Assembly (NCBI GenBank): GCA_007115705.1
Contig: QXEO01002091.1
Coordinates: 682,001 to 746,000 of the forward strand
Length of the DNA stretch: 64,000 nt
DNA from: Dactylis glomerata
Taxonomy: Eukaryota > Streptophyta > Magnoliopsida > Poales > Poaceae
Reading direction: 5' to 3'
Below the pieces are notes generated by a model. The model was given only the letters and a program-made list of their open reading frames with translations. It searched no databases and was not told the DNA's origin. Made by a program: the position numbers and the translations under genes. The stretch's first letter is position 1; each line of letters begins with the position of its first letter. Positions 11,315 through 22,249 of the stretch are shown here, one piece after another.

Positions 11315-11469
11315 CTGCAGGACATGACCGTAGTAGAACATATTAACGGCCACTCCTATGTACGTATCGTATGACTGAATACGATCTGAGTTTAGGGTAT
11401 GATCGAAGAAACTGAGCCGCACCGCGATTATAATAAGCTTATAATAGGGTTTCTTTGCTGCAGACGTAC

Positions 11470-11580
11470 CTTTCTTCTTCGATTTGGCGATCCGGTCGAT
11501 CTAAATCTGCTTTGATCTGCGGGGCGGGCAAGATCTGACTAATCAGGTGCTGAATCGATAAATCAGGTGGTGTATATATA
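11470..11580 (-). promoter_or_regulatory. Likely promoter and leader exon of the DUF3615-like gene
   Basis: A minus-strand TATA box (CCTATATATACACC) lies near 11568-11582. About 30 bp downstream begins a leader that runs to a donor site (GAAGAAAG|GTACGT) at 11470. Arrangement and spacing suit a plant core promoter; transcription is inferred. Confidence 0.45.
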
Positions 11581-11813
11581 GGCTGACGGACGGAGGGATC
11601 CCGGATCGGTATCGAGATCAGATGAATATAAAGTGTCGGGCTCCGACTCTTTCTAAATTAGGATTCCTCTTCCAAATCCTTCCTTATTTGTTCGCTTTTG
11701 ATTCCTCCTCCATAACCCTTCACGGGCTTTGTTAGGCCTTAGTGCCCAGCCTTTTGGATATAGTCTGGGCTGGATGAGTGGCCCAACAGATATGCATATG
11801 GTTGGTAGAGTAA

Positions 11814-12723
11814 GGGCGTGTTTGGTCTGAACCGAGATTTTCAAAAATTTGGGTGTTTCTTAGACCGGTCGGACCAACTGGACAGTGCCCAGTTCATCCG
11901 AATTTGGCCTCTCAGCCATGCCCAGTAGAGAAGCTCGATTCGAGTTTCTCATCTCAGCCGGACTGAACTCGTCCAAAAAATGCACCCTGCGACCTGCTCC
12001 CGCACCTCGCGCAAGCAGGGGTCTCCACCCCCACTCTCATTTCACCCCAATCAAACTCTCACCTCTCAGCTCTAACTCGCCTCTCTCCTCTCACCTGACT
12101 CCCTGACGTCGGCCGCCGCCTCCTCGACGCTGGTCGCCGCCTCCCCGACGCCAGAGGCCTCCTCCTCCAGGCCGGCCGCTGCCTCCTCCATGCCGGCCTC
12201 GCGCCTCCACGTAGGCCTCCCGCCGCCACGGCCAGGGCAGCCTCCTCCACGCTGGCCTCGCGCCGCCACCTGTTCGGCCAGCGCTACCACGCCTGCGACG
12301 ACATGCTCCTACCACGGCCAGTGCAGCGCTGCCACGGATCTAAGCGAGCAGCAGCAGCGTCGGCCCACCCTGCCACGGCCCTGTGCCTCCACCTCAATGG
12401 CCCACCTCGCCGGAGCTCCCTTGCCGGAGTTCGTCCTCGCCGGAGCTCGTCTCACCGGAGGATCCGATTGTGTTTTACAGGGACCTGATTGTATTTTTAG
12501 GACCTGATTGCTTTTAGTTTTATACGGAAGGACCTGATTGCTTTTTAGTTTTCTGTGGCATGGCTCAAGTCATACAAGTATACCAAACATCATCTCAACT
12601 GAGCGAAGCCCAGGTCATTCAACCTACCAAACACAGCACATAAAACACACTTGGGTGTAGTGGGCATAGCTGAGTTCAGCTAGGCTGAGATGAAATAGGC
12701 CAACCAAGCTACCAAACACACCC
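11814..12723. mobile_element. PIF/Harbinger-like element with GC-rich cargo
   Basis: The ends GGGCGTGTTTGGT (11814) and ACCAAACACACCC (ending 12723) form an inverted repeat, flanked by the 3 bp duplication TAA (11811-11813 and 12724-12726), the usual Harbinger/Tourist target. The 910 bp element is too long for a simple Tourist MITE. Its centre (about 12080-12460) is GC-rich, low-complexity and codes for no recognised domain. It carries imperfect internal repeats (GCCGCCTCC...CGACGC units; GACCTGATTG near 12480-12540). Confidence 0.75.
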
Positions 12724-13019
12724 TAAGTACTCCCCACCCGGATCCTTCTCTATGGCGCTCGCGCGCTACGGATCATCCGTTTCGCTCAAGGAGAACACTG
12801 TGACGGACTTTCTTGTTAGGTGGCCCATTTAGGTCCCAGGTTGGTTTTCCTGACCTAGGCAAGAAGCCAGCGCGCAGAGTAGAACATCGAAGTGGCTCGC
12901 GGCTGGTGAGCACGTGCGCCGGCCGTGCACGACTTGTCCGTCTAGAGTGAGAGAGATCCTCTATATAAACTGGTTGTTTGCTTTCTAATCTTTCGATTTC
13001 GATGTGGGACGTCATTAAG

Positions 13020-13409
13020 CCAGTGCCTTGCGTTCATTACTTGCCAGGACACCCAGCATGGTTTCCTCTTACCTTCTTTACTGCCCCACCAAAATTGTCT
13101 AATCAATGAATTAATATGGTCGAAGCATTCCATAGAATACACTGGAATAGCTTGTGCGGCAGCCTTTATAAGAACTTCTTTGCCTCCTGCAGAAAGATTT
13201 TTTTCTAGCCATCCCTTGAATTTGAATTTACTCCAGATTCGGTCCTTCAAAAATTTGAAAGTTCCATACCTCGAACTGCCCACATCGGTCGGCATACCTA
13301 GATAGCGATCATTCAAAGCTTTTGTGTTAACTTCTAAGACTTGTTTGACCACATTGCAAATAGATTGAGGGCAGCTCAGCTCAGTACTAGTTAAACTAGT
13401 AAAAAACAT
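13020..13409 (-). pseudogene. LINE (non-LTR) reverse-transcriptase ORF2 fragment
   Basis: About 125 residues on the minus strand match the conserved C-terminal end of plant L1-type reverse transcriptases. Visible are the RYLGMPTDVG and YGTFKFLKDRIWSK segments, AGGKEVLIKAAAQAIPVYSM, and INSLIRQFWWGSKEGKRKPC followed by WVSW. The family has the order YLGLP, GKE.LIK..AQAIP.Y.M, FWWG. The catalytic FADD region is upstream and absent, and homology ends near 13015, so this is a short dead piece without a recognisable LINE tail. Orientation is minus. Confidence 0.85.
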
Positions 13410-13643
13410 GTGACCTAAAATAGATAGATCGTTTACGTGAGGCCCAGGTGGCTCTTTAGGCGGCCAGTCTCGTTCCTTGTCTCCAGAGGCTGCTCAGCTC
13501 AGTACTAGTTCAGTGAGTAATAGTGAACTGAACGCCGGAAATTAACTCATTGGCTCGTATCTCTTTCTCCATGCCAATACCTATAGTCATGTATACATTT
13601 TTCAGAATGCGTCATGTTTGTACATTGTTTTTTTATTTTTGTA

Positions 13644-13776
13644 CTCTCTTTATTCCAAATTATTTCACACATCTTTTGTAAAATTTGGTCTAGATACAGT
13701 ATCTAGACGCGTTTCAATGCGTAGATTCGCTCATTTCGCATAAAAAGCTACAACAATTAATTCGGAATGAATTGGA
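13644..13776. mobile_element. Stowaway-like MITE, diverged
   Basis: The left end CTCTCTTTATTCCAAATTA pairs with the reverse complement of the right end (CCAATTCATTCCGAATTA), and both sides are flanked by TA. Length is 133 bp. Confidence 0.55.
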
Positions 13777-14133
13777 TAGATTCATAACTGCTTGTCCTTT
13801 TTTAGCTACCGTGAACAATTTATGGTTTTATTCAGGGTCAAAAAATATTATAGTTTTATTCATTCTATATTGGACAGCTAGAGGTTGTATGGACAACTTT
13901 TTTTGAACACCCAAAGTTGAAATCTTCGATCCGTCCCTGTATAACGAGGCGCCAGTAGATTTTGCCCTTCACTATATTTCATACGCTGAATTAGGACCGA
14001 AGCAAAGCAAGCGGCAGCAGCAGCTCTTGGCCGGATGATGGTACAGCCAAATGCGACCGACCTGGTGGAATGGAATTTGATAGAATCATGGAATGTTCTC
14101 TAGCTAGTGGAGTCAGTGGACTAGTACTATGTA

Positions 14134-14220
14134 CTCCCTCCGTCCGAAAATATAAGATGTTTTAGGTTTGTGAGGTGAATGTATCTAGACATCTTTTAGT
14201 GTATAGGTTCGTTTGAATCT
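14134..14220. mobile_element. Left half of a Stowaway MITE
   Basis: CTCCCTCCGTCCGAAAATAT after TA is the standard Stowaway end. The sequence follows the related MITE at 24315 up to the central hinge and then stops; the right arm is missing. Confidence 0.6.
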
Positions 14221-14782
14221 CCGCACATGGGGATCGGTAGACAAGGCAGATGGTCCCGCAGGCCACATAGCAGCACGGCCTGATTTCATACCCCCTTCCT
14301 CAGTAAATTACACGCAACTTGCACCATCCATCGAGTCTCAATTCCGCAGGTCACAAGATGGAAAGCACAGGATCAACGTCAACCAGAAGAACTTCAGCGG
14401 GGATAGGGACGAACTTGGATAGCAAGACGAGATTGGATCTCAGTACATGTCGGAAAAACTTGTTTATGACTGGCACGTCAGTTAAATCCAGGCAGAGGGA
14501 GCAAAACAAAAGTATAGATGTAGAAACAAAAGTCGACTAGTGCCTGTAAGGTCAAACAGATAAACCTTCCTCGAACCATCAAGTGCAACAAACCATTACA
14601 GCACACACATAACACAGCCAGTTATCCTGACTGGCATAATACGGCTTCACTGGTAAAGACACAAACAAATTATCACCCCAAAATGGTTATCTGCTATGGC
14701 AGGAAATCACCATCACCAGTTCTTATAACAAGTGCACATGCATCGGCATAAATAAGTGGAGCCGCAGATGACCATTGATCCC
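14221..14782. other. 3' flank of gene A, nothing further recognised
   Basis: The stretch downstream of gene A's stop codon probably holds its 3' untranslated region on the minus strand. I see no second gene. Confidence 0.3.
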
Positions 14783-16635
14783 TTAGCGAGGTGTGGGTCT
14801 ATAGCCAGTCGCTCTTAGGGCCGTAGCACCAATAGAAAAAGGAAGACCCAGTCTGTAACACCAGGTAAGCACCTTAGTCACCCTTTCAGCCCACAAAACC
14901 TCAAGCCTTCAAAAAAGAAATTAAGGCAGTACATTAAAATCAATCAATCAATTTAGTAATAACAATTTGAAACTTCATGTGTAACTCCTTTACCTGTATC
15001 TCGCCAAAAGCCTTGTCGACTCTTCATAACGTTCTCGCTGAAGCAGGTACAACTCTCTATCGTTCTAGAATTCAACAACAATGTAAAAGAAGCTGAGAAG
15101 GTAAGTCCATGATCTAGCCTTGTTTATCCTACAACGCCATGCATATAGGATTTGGGAGAACAAATATGATGTAACAGAGTACATGCAGTGTGGTAAGCTC
15201 CTGTAATCATTGGACCCAAAAGGTTCCAGATCTTAAGATATTGCACTAAGCTCACACCTCTCAACTAATAGAAGAAAATGTTATACATTTGGCGATCAAT
15301 GCTAACTGCTACTATTCCAATTCAGATCTTACACAAACTTGCACCATACAAGACATATTATTTGCAATGATCAAGAACTATGTTCTCTGCCTTCTGATTA
15401 AGGCTAATTACTAAGAGTTTAGCCATATGCCTCTTGTACAAATCTATGAATAACAACTAGGGTTTGGGGATATATGAAGGACGAAACTTTTGGTGTTGGC
15501 GACAGATCTAGAACTGGAGTTGGTAAAATATAAACACTTACCGATCTATGGGTCGATCTGCATGCATAAATGGTCACATCTAGTGATTTACTGAAAACTA
15601 GCTACCAAAATTACGTGCGAACAGAGATACATCCATAAATCTTAAAGCAACATAATTACATAAATGAGGCTGAGTTGGCATATAATAATTGCAAACTAGC
15701 TACCAAAAAGTACATACTAAAAGAGATAAATCCATAAATCCGAAAGTGACACAGCATGAGGCTGAGATGGCAATCTCAAGTGCAAACCAGGTACCAAAAT
15801 TGCATGCTAACAGAGATACATCTATAAATTAAGGATGAGGCTGAGATGGCAATTTTAACTGCAAACTAACAGAGACACATCTATAAATATTAAACAAAAC
15901 ATGAGGCTGAGATGGCAATCCTAATGCAAACTAGCTACTCCCTCCGACCCATATTACTCTTCGCTAATAAGAATGTATCTAGAAATATTTTAGTGTTAGA
16001 TACATCCATATTAGCGAAGAGTAATATGGGTCGGAGCGAGTACCAAAATTACATGCTAAGAGAGATACATCTAAATCTTCAAGAGACACGAAACGAGGCT
16101 GGACTCAATCACGACGCCAATTAGGTGAATCCAGGCTCCAACACCCAAGACAAACACAATGCACCAAACTGGCTAGTTCAACTAGTTACGTTCATACTAT
16201 TTTGTTGAATTAAATCCAACAATTCTAGCATTATGGAACAATTTTCCCCACAAAATCATAGTAAAAAGAGCTAGAACCTAACTTGCTGGAGTAAGAAGTA
16301 ATACAAGTTTTATTTTCTCAGCACAGACCTTGTATAAAGGCAGAAGGAGAAAAGTTTTCTGACAATACCAATGGTTGTAAAATTAGAACGATAATTAGTA
16401 CAATAAATATATACAACTTGCATATGCATTCAATTGCAACAATGTAAAAGAAGCTGAGAAGGTAAGTCCATGATCTAGCGTGGTGTGCAGGTTAGAACGA
16501 GCATACCTTACTGGAGGAGGAGAAAGTTGCCCGAGAACCGGACGCCGCCGAAACGCGAGGAACCGACGGAAGCCGGGCAGAGCCAGCGGCGGCAGCAGGG
16601 ATCCGCATCTTCGCGGCCAGGTTGCGTAGCGCCAT
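14783..16635 (-). CDS. Small gene A: putative mitochondrial-targeted protein, 89 residues, three exons
   Basis: Exons 16635-16507 (129 nt), 15064-14994 (71 nt) and 14852-14783 (70 nt) join in phase with consensus splice sites (AAG|GTATGC, TTCTAG|AACG, CAG|GTAAAG, TTACAG|ACTG) to give 89 codons and TAA. Exon 1 (MALRNLAAKMRIPAAAAG..., then PSVPRVSAASGSR and SSSSK) is rich in Arg, Ala and Ser with almost no acidic residues, as in mitochondrial presequences. The rest has a charged segment (NDRELYLLQRERYEE) and a short tail (LGLPFSIGATALRATGYR). Exon 1 is nearly identical to that of gene B, but downstream exons are unrelated. The intron carries a tandem array and a MITE. I do not recognise the protein. 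Expression is unproven; exon calls are by eye. Confidence 0.5.
15592..16090. repeat. Intronic tandem array, unit roughly 85-105 bp (copy A)
   Basis: About five degenerate units share ATGAGGCTGAGATGGCAAT, GCAAACTAGCTACCAAAA, TACATGCTAACAGAGATAC and ATCTATAAAT. The same array with more units is in gene B's intron. Confidence 0.85.
15938..16040. mobile_element. Short Stowaway MITE, 103 bp, with empty-site paralogue
   Basis: Arms CTCCCTCCGACCCATATTAC and GTAATATGGGTCGGAGCGAG are almost perfectly inverted and flanked by TA. The matching site in copy B (near 33126, AACTAGCTACCAAAATTAC) has a single TA and no MITE, so the ends are confirmed internally. Confidence 0.95.
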
Positions 16636-16850
16636 GGTTTGCCGCCCGGGAAGGAGGGGGGCGAGGCCGCGTTCTAGGGTTTGGGGATTGGGCTTCTCTT
16701 CTCTCTGGAGGGTGGAGGGCTTCCCCTTCCGCTCGGCTCTCGTCTTATACGTCTTCCAGTCGGGGGTCACCCCCACGACGCGTGCTCTCGTGGGTTGGGC
16801 TGGGTCGGGCTGGATCACCCACGCGGCCACGCCAAGTGGAGCCGGAGTTA

Positions 16851-17125
16851 GGGCTTGTTTATTTCTCCGGTATTTATCCTAAAAATATGGGGATATGCAA
16901 AGATTCGGTGTTCACCCAATACTGTTTGATTCCTTTAAATATTTTTCTTGATATTATTTTATTGTGATAGAGAGTTTTAAATCTAGCTAAAAATACACAG
17001 TGTGGAAGGGATTTGTGGGGATATCCCGGTATTATCCCCTCAAAACCCGGCCTAGTAAACAACCTACCGAGAAAATTTCGGGATACAAAATATTCCCCTC
17101 AAATACCCTAGAAGTAAACAAGGCC
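16851..17125. mobile_element. Tourist-like MITE (copy A)
   Basis: The ends GGGCTTGTTTATTTC and GAAGTAAACAAGGCC form an inverted repeat, flanked by TTA on both sides (16848-16850 and 17126-17128). The same element lies at 34353-34630 in the duplicated segment. Confidence 0.85.
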
Positions 17126-17159
17126 TTACATGGGAATTAGCCGCAAGTAAGACAGGCCT

Positions 17160-17690
17160 AGGGTTTGGTTCCTAGGGTAGGCGATTCTCGACGCGATCTC
17201 ATCCTCGTCACCGGAAGTTCACCGGCTTCGACTTGCGCGCGATCCCTCCCCTTTCTCCATCCTGTCGGGCTGATCAAGGGGCTAGCTGGCCTAGCTACCC
17301 GGCCTTGTAGGTGTGGTTTTAGGGCTAGGGTTTCGTCATTGCAATCTTGAGGAGATCGATCTTTGCCATCGCGGAGAGTTCATGTGAGAAGGAAAGGCCA
17401 AGAAGGATGTCAACGTTGATGAGATGTTAAAAAATCTGAATCTGCAGGGAAAGGAGCTCAATGAGGTGGTGCTAGGAAAAGAGGAAGTCTGTCGATGACC
17501 GGCGGTAAAGTGGTTGGCGGTAGGGAAGATTCAAATGAGGAAGCCATACAGTATCCAGTCGCTGAAGAATATGTTGCTTGCTTCTTGGAGTCATGCACAT
17601 GAGGTCACCTTTCATGAGGTTGAACCAAATATTTTTGTAATTTAAGCATATTGCTTGGGATATTGGAAACGGATCATGGAGGATGGTCCA
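17160..17690 (+). pseudogene. LINE-type ORF1 (DUF4283-like) 5' fragment with leader (copy A)
   Basis: From about 17395 one plus-strand frame reads DEMLKNLNLQGKELNEVV, then VKWLAVGKI, SLKNMLLASWSHAHEV and WKRIMEDGP. This is the arrangement of the DUF4283 domain found in plant LINE ORF1 and related gag-like proteins. TGA interrupts it at a position where Trp is expected (CRW-PA), and TAA occurs after NIFVI where Gln would fit. The frame ends at the junction with the Gypsy element near 17684. GC-rich sequence from 17160 would be leader. Copy B carries the same TGA but ends earlier. Confidence 0.6.
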
Positions 17691-17694
17691 AACA

Positions 17695-18815
17695 CAGCCC
17701 AAAGGATCCCTTTTCGCTCCCACGAATTGATCAAATCATCAACTCAATTGCGGGTTGCGAAAGACTTTCCTTCTTGGATGCCTATTCTGGTTACAACCAA
17801 ATCAAATTAAAAGAGAAAGATGAAGAAAAATAGCCTTCATCACACCCTATGGCGTTTACTGCTATCAGGTAATGTCCGTCAGGCTCAAAAACGTGGGTGC
17901 CACATACTAGCGAATGATGCGCAATTACCTCGGGAAGCAAATAGGCCACAACATCCAAGTCTACATCAAAGATGTGGTAATCACCATAAGAAGCGAGTCG
18001 ACATTAATCGACGACCTGCGAGAAACATTCGACAGCTTGGACAAGCAAGTATCGCCTCAAGCTCAACCCAACCAAGTGTTTCTTTGGTGTCCCTGTGGGG
18101 CAACTCCTTGGACTCTTAGTGTCGGCTAGAGGAATTTAAGTCAATCCTGAGAAAATCCAGGCAATACTGATGATGGCAAAACCAACCAAGTTATATGAGA
18201 TTCAACAATTGGCAGGACGCATCCCAGCTCTAAGTCGATTTATAGCTCGGCTTGGGGAGAAGGCACTACTGTTCTATGCACTCATGAAGAAATCATATAA
18301 ATTCGAGTGGAACGAAGAAGCCAACAAAGCCTTTGCACACCTCAAGCAGGTGTTGTCAACACCTCCAGTTCTAGTAGCACCCAGAGAAAATGAGCCAATA
18401 CTGCAGTACATCGCCGCCACCTATCAGGTGGTAAGCATAGTCCTCGTCGTCGAACGAAGCAAGGAAGGCAAAGTTCATGGTGTCCACGGCCAGTATACTT
18501 CCTGAGTGAAATGCTCTCACCGTCCAAACAGCGGTACCCGCACTATAAAAAAAACTCACATACAACGTATTTATGACTGTGCGAAAGCTACGCCACTATT
18601 TTTCGATGCACCCGATCATAGTGGTCAATGAGGCTCCCTTGTCCAACATCTTCAAGAACCCAGAAGCAACATGACGTGTTCCCTGTGGGGAATCGAACAT
18701 TCCCCCTTGGACATCACCTATGAAAAAATAAAAACCATCAAGTCACAGGTACTGCCAGATTTCACGGCTGTGTGGTTAGAACTCCAAAATACAGGTCCTC
18801 CAGATTTGTCGAGTA
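17695..18815 (+). pseudogene. Gypsy reverse transcriptase and RNase H remnant
   Basis: Visible motifs are PKDPFSLPRID, LSFLDAYSGYNQIKL and FITPYGVYCYQ, the last after a TAG stop in DEEK*. Further on lie VYIKDVV, where the catalytic Y.DD motif is expected and the first Asp is Lys, then KLNPTKCFFGV, an out-of-frame GLLVSARGI, EIQQLAGRIPALSRFI and an RNase H-like LSTPPVLVAPRENEPI. At least four stops or frame changes break the chain and the active site is damaged, so it is inactive. The N-terminal RT segments are missing because the element is truncated at 17684. Confidence 0.85.
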
Positions 18816-18820
18816 GTTAG

Positions 18821-19374
18821 ATGATGTACTTTGATGGATCCAAAGGAGTCGAAGGAGCAGGTGCAGGAGTAGTACTCGTGTCACCACAAGGAGATAAGAT
18901 GAAATATGTGCTAAGGATGAGTTTCCCAAATACATCCAACAATCAAGCTGAGTACGAGGCCCTGTTGCACGGCATGAGGCTGGTTAAAACCTGCGGTGCA
19001 ACTCGCCTTAAAATCTTTGGGGACTCAAACCTCGTTGTCCAACAAGTGATGAATCAATGTGATGCCCTGAGCAACAACATGGCTGCGTGCCAGGATATGT
19101 ATAACAATCTCAAAGGATCTTTCGACGGTTCCGCAGTCTCCCACATCAGCAGGTCAAGTAACAAGGAAGCCGATAGTCTTGCCACTATCGGGTCCCCATG
19201 TTTTCCGGTAACTTTAGGGATCTTCTGGGAAGAAATCAGCGAGCGGTCAATCAAAACCAGCAAACCATCGGTTCTGAGGAAGTCAAAGGAAAAGCCACAA
19301 CCAGACTCGGGGGCTTCGCCAGCATCAGATGATCAAAATGATGATGAAGAAGCTGAGGAAGTTATGATGATTTA
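18821..19374 (+). pseudogene. Second (archaeal-type) RNase H of the Gypsy element
   Basis: A 184-codon open frame begins MMYFDGSKGVEGAGAGVVL. All four catalytic positions of the additional RNase H are recognisable: Asp in YFDGS, Glu in QAEYEAL, Asp in FGDSNLVV and Asp in NKEADSLA. It is the best-preserved domain of the element and diagnoses the Tat lineage. The tail is acidic (DDQNDDEEAEEV). It is labelled pseudogene because the surrounding polyprotein is broken. Confidence 0.85.
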
Positions 19375-19380
19375 GGTTCC

Positions 19381-20599
19381 ATGGATGCAGCCATACCTTG
19401 CATATATGATAAACAAGGAACTCCCGGAAAACCAAGTCGAAGCTCGAAAAATCGCTTGATGATCCAAAGCCTTGTGGTAATAAAGGGCGAGTTTTACAAG
19501 TGCAGTATCTCGGGTGTCCTCCAAAGATGCGTCACACCCGAGGATGGCAAGATCATACTAAAGGATATACACGAATGGATATGTGGCCACCACGCAAGCA
19601 GTCACGCAATCGCAGCCAAAGCTTTCAGAGTAGGATTCTATTGGCTCACAATAGTACAAGATGCAAAGGATATTGTCCGCACCTACAACGCATGTCAAAG
19701 ATTCGCGTCGAGGCCTCACGCTCCTGCCATAGAATTACAACCAATGCCTTTGGCTTGGCCTTTTTTGCAATGGGGATTAGACATGGTCGGCAAGCTACAT
19801 AAATCATGGTCAGGTGGGCACATCTATCTGCTAGTTGCAGCCGACAAATTCATCAAGTGGATTGAGGCAACGCATGTCACCACCCAAGATTCTACGGCAG
19901 CAGTCAACTTTATCAAGTCCATCATCTTCCACTTTGGAGTACCCAATAACATCATTACCAACAAAGGCACCAAATAACTAAAATATTATTGTGAAGAGAT
20001 GGGCATACAACTCAATTTCTCATCGGTCGCGCAGCCCCAAACAAACGGCCAAGTAGAAAAGGCCAACAGGCTAATCTGTAACAACATCAAGAAAAGGTTA
20101 ATGGCGCCACTCGAGGGAGAAAAACACGCCTAGGTAGACAAATTGCCCTCCATGCTCTGGAGTTTACGCACACCTCCAAACGCTGCAACTCAAGAAACAT
20201 CTTTCTTTCTGGTCCACAACGCTGAGGCCGTGCTTCTAGGCAAAATAACTTGTGAGGCTCCATGAGTCTCTGACTATAAAGAAATTGCTTCTACAAAAGC
20301 ACTCGAAGATGACGTTGACGCACTCGACGAAGCAAGAGACATCGCACTCGCCGAGTCCACTACATATCAGCAGAACTGCGCAATTATCATAGTCTTCGAC
20401 TATGTCCCCAATCCTTCGAAGTCGGGGATTTGGTCCTTTAAGCAAGATGGCCATGGCAAGCTGGAGTCGCCATGGCTAGGACCGTACATCGTCACTAAGG
20501 TAATTCCTGGAGGAGCTTATCGCCTCAGGGACAAGAAGACATGAAGGGATGAAGGCAACCCATGGAACGTCGCACAACTGCGACAATTCTACGCGTAAA
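19381..20599 (+). pseudogene. Gypsy integrase remnant
   Basis: Zinc-binding region: HEWICGHHASSHAIAAKAF and YNACQRFASR; the first Cys of the CxxC is Tyr. Core: WGLDMVGKL with the first Asp, ADKFIKWIEA, then VPNNIITNKGTK where the family has a catalytic Asp (TDNGTQF), here Asn. TNGQVEKANRLI keeps the Glu. Stops occur after GTK, GEKHA and other points; the C-terminal part (SPWLGPYIVTKVIPGGAYRL) reaches a stop at about 20599. The lost Cys and Asp are G-to-A type changes. Confidence 0.85.
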
Positions 20600-21300
20600 T
20601 ACTTAGTTGCAATTTTTCTTTCAATAAGGTCTTTGGCCAGGTTATTAAACCCAAATATAGCCAGTCATAAAATAAGGCCTTCAGCCAGGCTATTCAGTCA
20701 AATTATCGAGTTCGTCCAGAAAAGATAGGCCATCAGCCAGGCTCTGAGCCAAAGCATGTACCTCTGTATTGGTCATCTAAATAAAGCTAATTTCCCTATA
20801 TCATGTTTTCTGCTTCTATTTTATTTTCGCACTTGTTGCTCGGGGGCTAAACCCTCACAAATATACCAAACACAGCACCCAATACTCGGGGGTTGCATAC
20901 ATATCTCATCAGTTTGAGTGCGGTAAACGCCTCAATATACACGTCTTGACCCGCCGAAAAGGCACAGGCTAACGAAACAGGTCTCACGTATAAGAAAACA
21001 AAAATGTGAAAGCAACAAGAAATATTTTACAACATTACTCATTATTTGACTCAAGGGGTATGCTTCTCTTTACCGGATTCTTACATAATGGGATCTATAT
21101 AGTGCAATTTCTGTAAAGAAAATCAGCGTCTACTTCAAGAAGGTGATCAATCATCCATGAGCAGCTTTGTAGTGTTTTTCCATGCGCACACCCGGTTTAC
21201 TAACCCTTGGAAATTGTTTCAATGTCAAGTTTCGGCTTATGAACACGCAGCCAAGCAAGAGCAAGCTGAGCTCGGGCTATAAATTGAAGCTTTACAAGTC
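20600..21300. other. Non-coding 3' region of the Gypsy element
   Basis: It contains three degenerate direct repeats near 20628-20745 (AAGGCCTTCAGCCAGGCTAT-type) and the TTGCTCGGGGGCTAAACC stretch typical of this lineage. No coding sequence is recognised. Confidence 0.5.
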
Positions 21301-21309
21301 AAAAAATTC

Positions 21310-21840
21310 TCTTGGTAGTCTTGAACTCTTCTATCAACCTGGCAAAATTCTTCAACTCTAGAATTCGGGGGAGCATGGCTTTGTAAACAGTCATCAGAGC
21401 AGATTGGCGGTACTCGACGAACTGATTAACCTGTCCCACTCAATCTTGAAGTTGGACTACAACCAAGCATCGTGTCGGCTTCGTCCAGAAGCTAGAATCT
21501 CCAGCGGAAATTCGCGTAAGAGCGTCCACGCGAGCTTTAACTTGATGTTCCTCGGCTGCAGCATCAAGTTGGATTGCTACAGCAGGAAGAAAGGGATCAG
21601 CATTCACTCAAAACTCAGCGACTCAGGGGCTTTGTGAAACTTACACATCATTTCATCGTTTTCCTGTACAAGTAGTTCAGTCATATATTTATCGCCTGTT
21701 TCAAGTCGCTCAATCTTAGACAGAGAAGTTGAGACTTGCTCCTTCAAAGATTCAACTTGGCTCTCCAAATCCGCAGATTTGTCGACCTTGGAAAGAGCAC
21801 TCAAGACTTGTTTCCTTGAAGATTTAACTTGGCTCTGCAA
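21310..21840 (-). pseudogene. Antisense coiled-coil ORF of the Gypsy element (C-terminal type segment)
   Basis: The minus strand reads a heptad-rich coiled coil (SALSKVDKSADLESQVESL, STSLSKIERLE). After a frameshift it continues with a segment resembling the end of the 'putative gypsy-type transposon' antisense proteins of grasses (ARVDALTRISAGDSSFW, RQSALMTVYKAMLPR). Tat-lineage elements often carry such an ORF opposite to pol in their 3' region. Stops and a frame change make it non-functional. Its role in the family is not established. Confidence 0.5.
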
Positions 21841-21875
21841 ATCTCCAATATGACGAGCATCTTCGGCATTAGTTA

Positions 21876-22248
21876 TGTTAGCTTAATCTTGGACATTGAA
21901 GTCAAAAAGTTTAGCACCGTTGGGTTAGTCTACTAGTTAGTACGTAGTCCTAAGTACTAGTCCTAGTCGGTTTGGGTCTCTGTGTAGGAGAACGTGAGTA
22001 GCTAGAGTTTGAGTTTGAGTTCAGATAGGTTTTCTTAATCGGGTAAGAGTAGGTCTGATTGAGGCGGTTTGGTCCTAGCGATGTCTGCTTCTATATAAGC
22101 AACAGCCACGGGCTGAGTTTTGTAACCGTGAGATTACAAGAGAAATAAAGGAAAAAGAACGGGTGCGACACGCGCCCTTGACGATAAAAGTAGTCTCCGT
22201 ATGTGTTCGTTTAGCTTCATGTGATTGATTCGTGGGCGAATTCCAATA
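21876..22248 (+). repeat. 5' LTR of the TRIM-like element
   Basis: 373 bp. It contains a TATA box (TCTATATAAGCAAC near 22089) and ends directly before the primer site. Confidence 0.9.
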
Positions 22249-22249
22249 A

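Larger units (their letters stand above)
15592..17556. repeat. Segmental duplication, copy A
   Basis: Matches 32585-35058 in order and orientation: tandem intron array, exon 1 of the small gene, its 5' flank, a Tourist MITE and a LINE-like ORF1 segment. Differences are scattered substitutions, a MITE present only here (15938), and about 500 bp present only in copy B (33850-34350). Homology stops at GGAAGCCATACAGTA. Confidence 0.9.
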
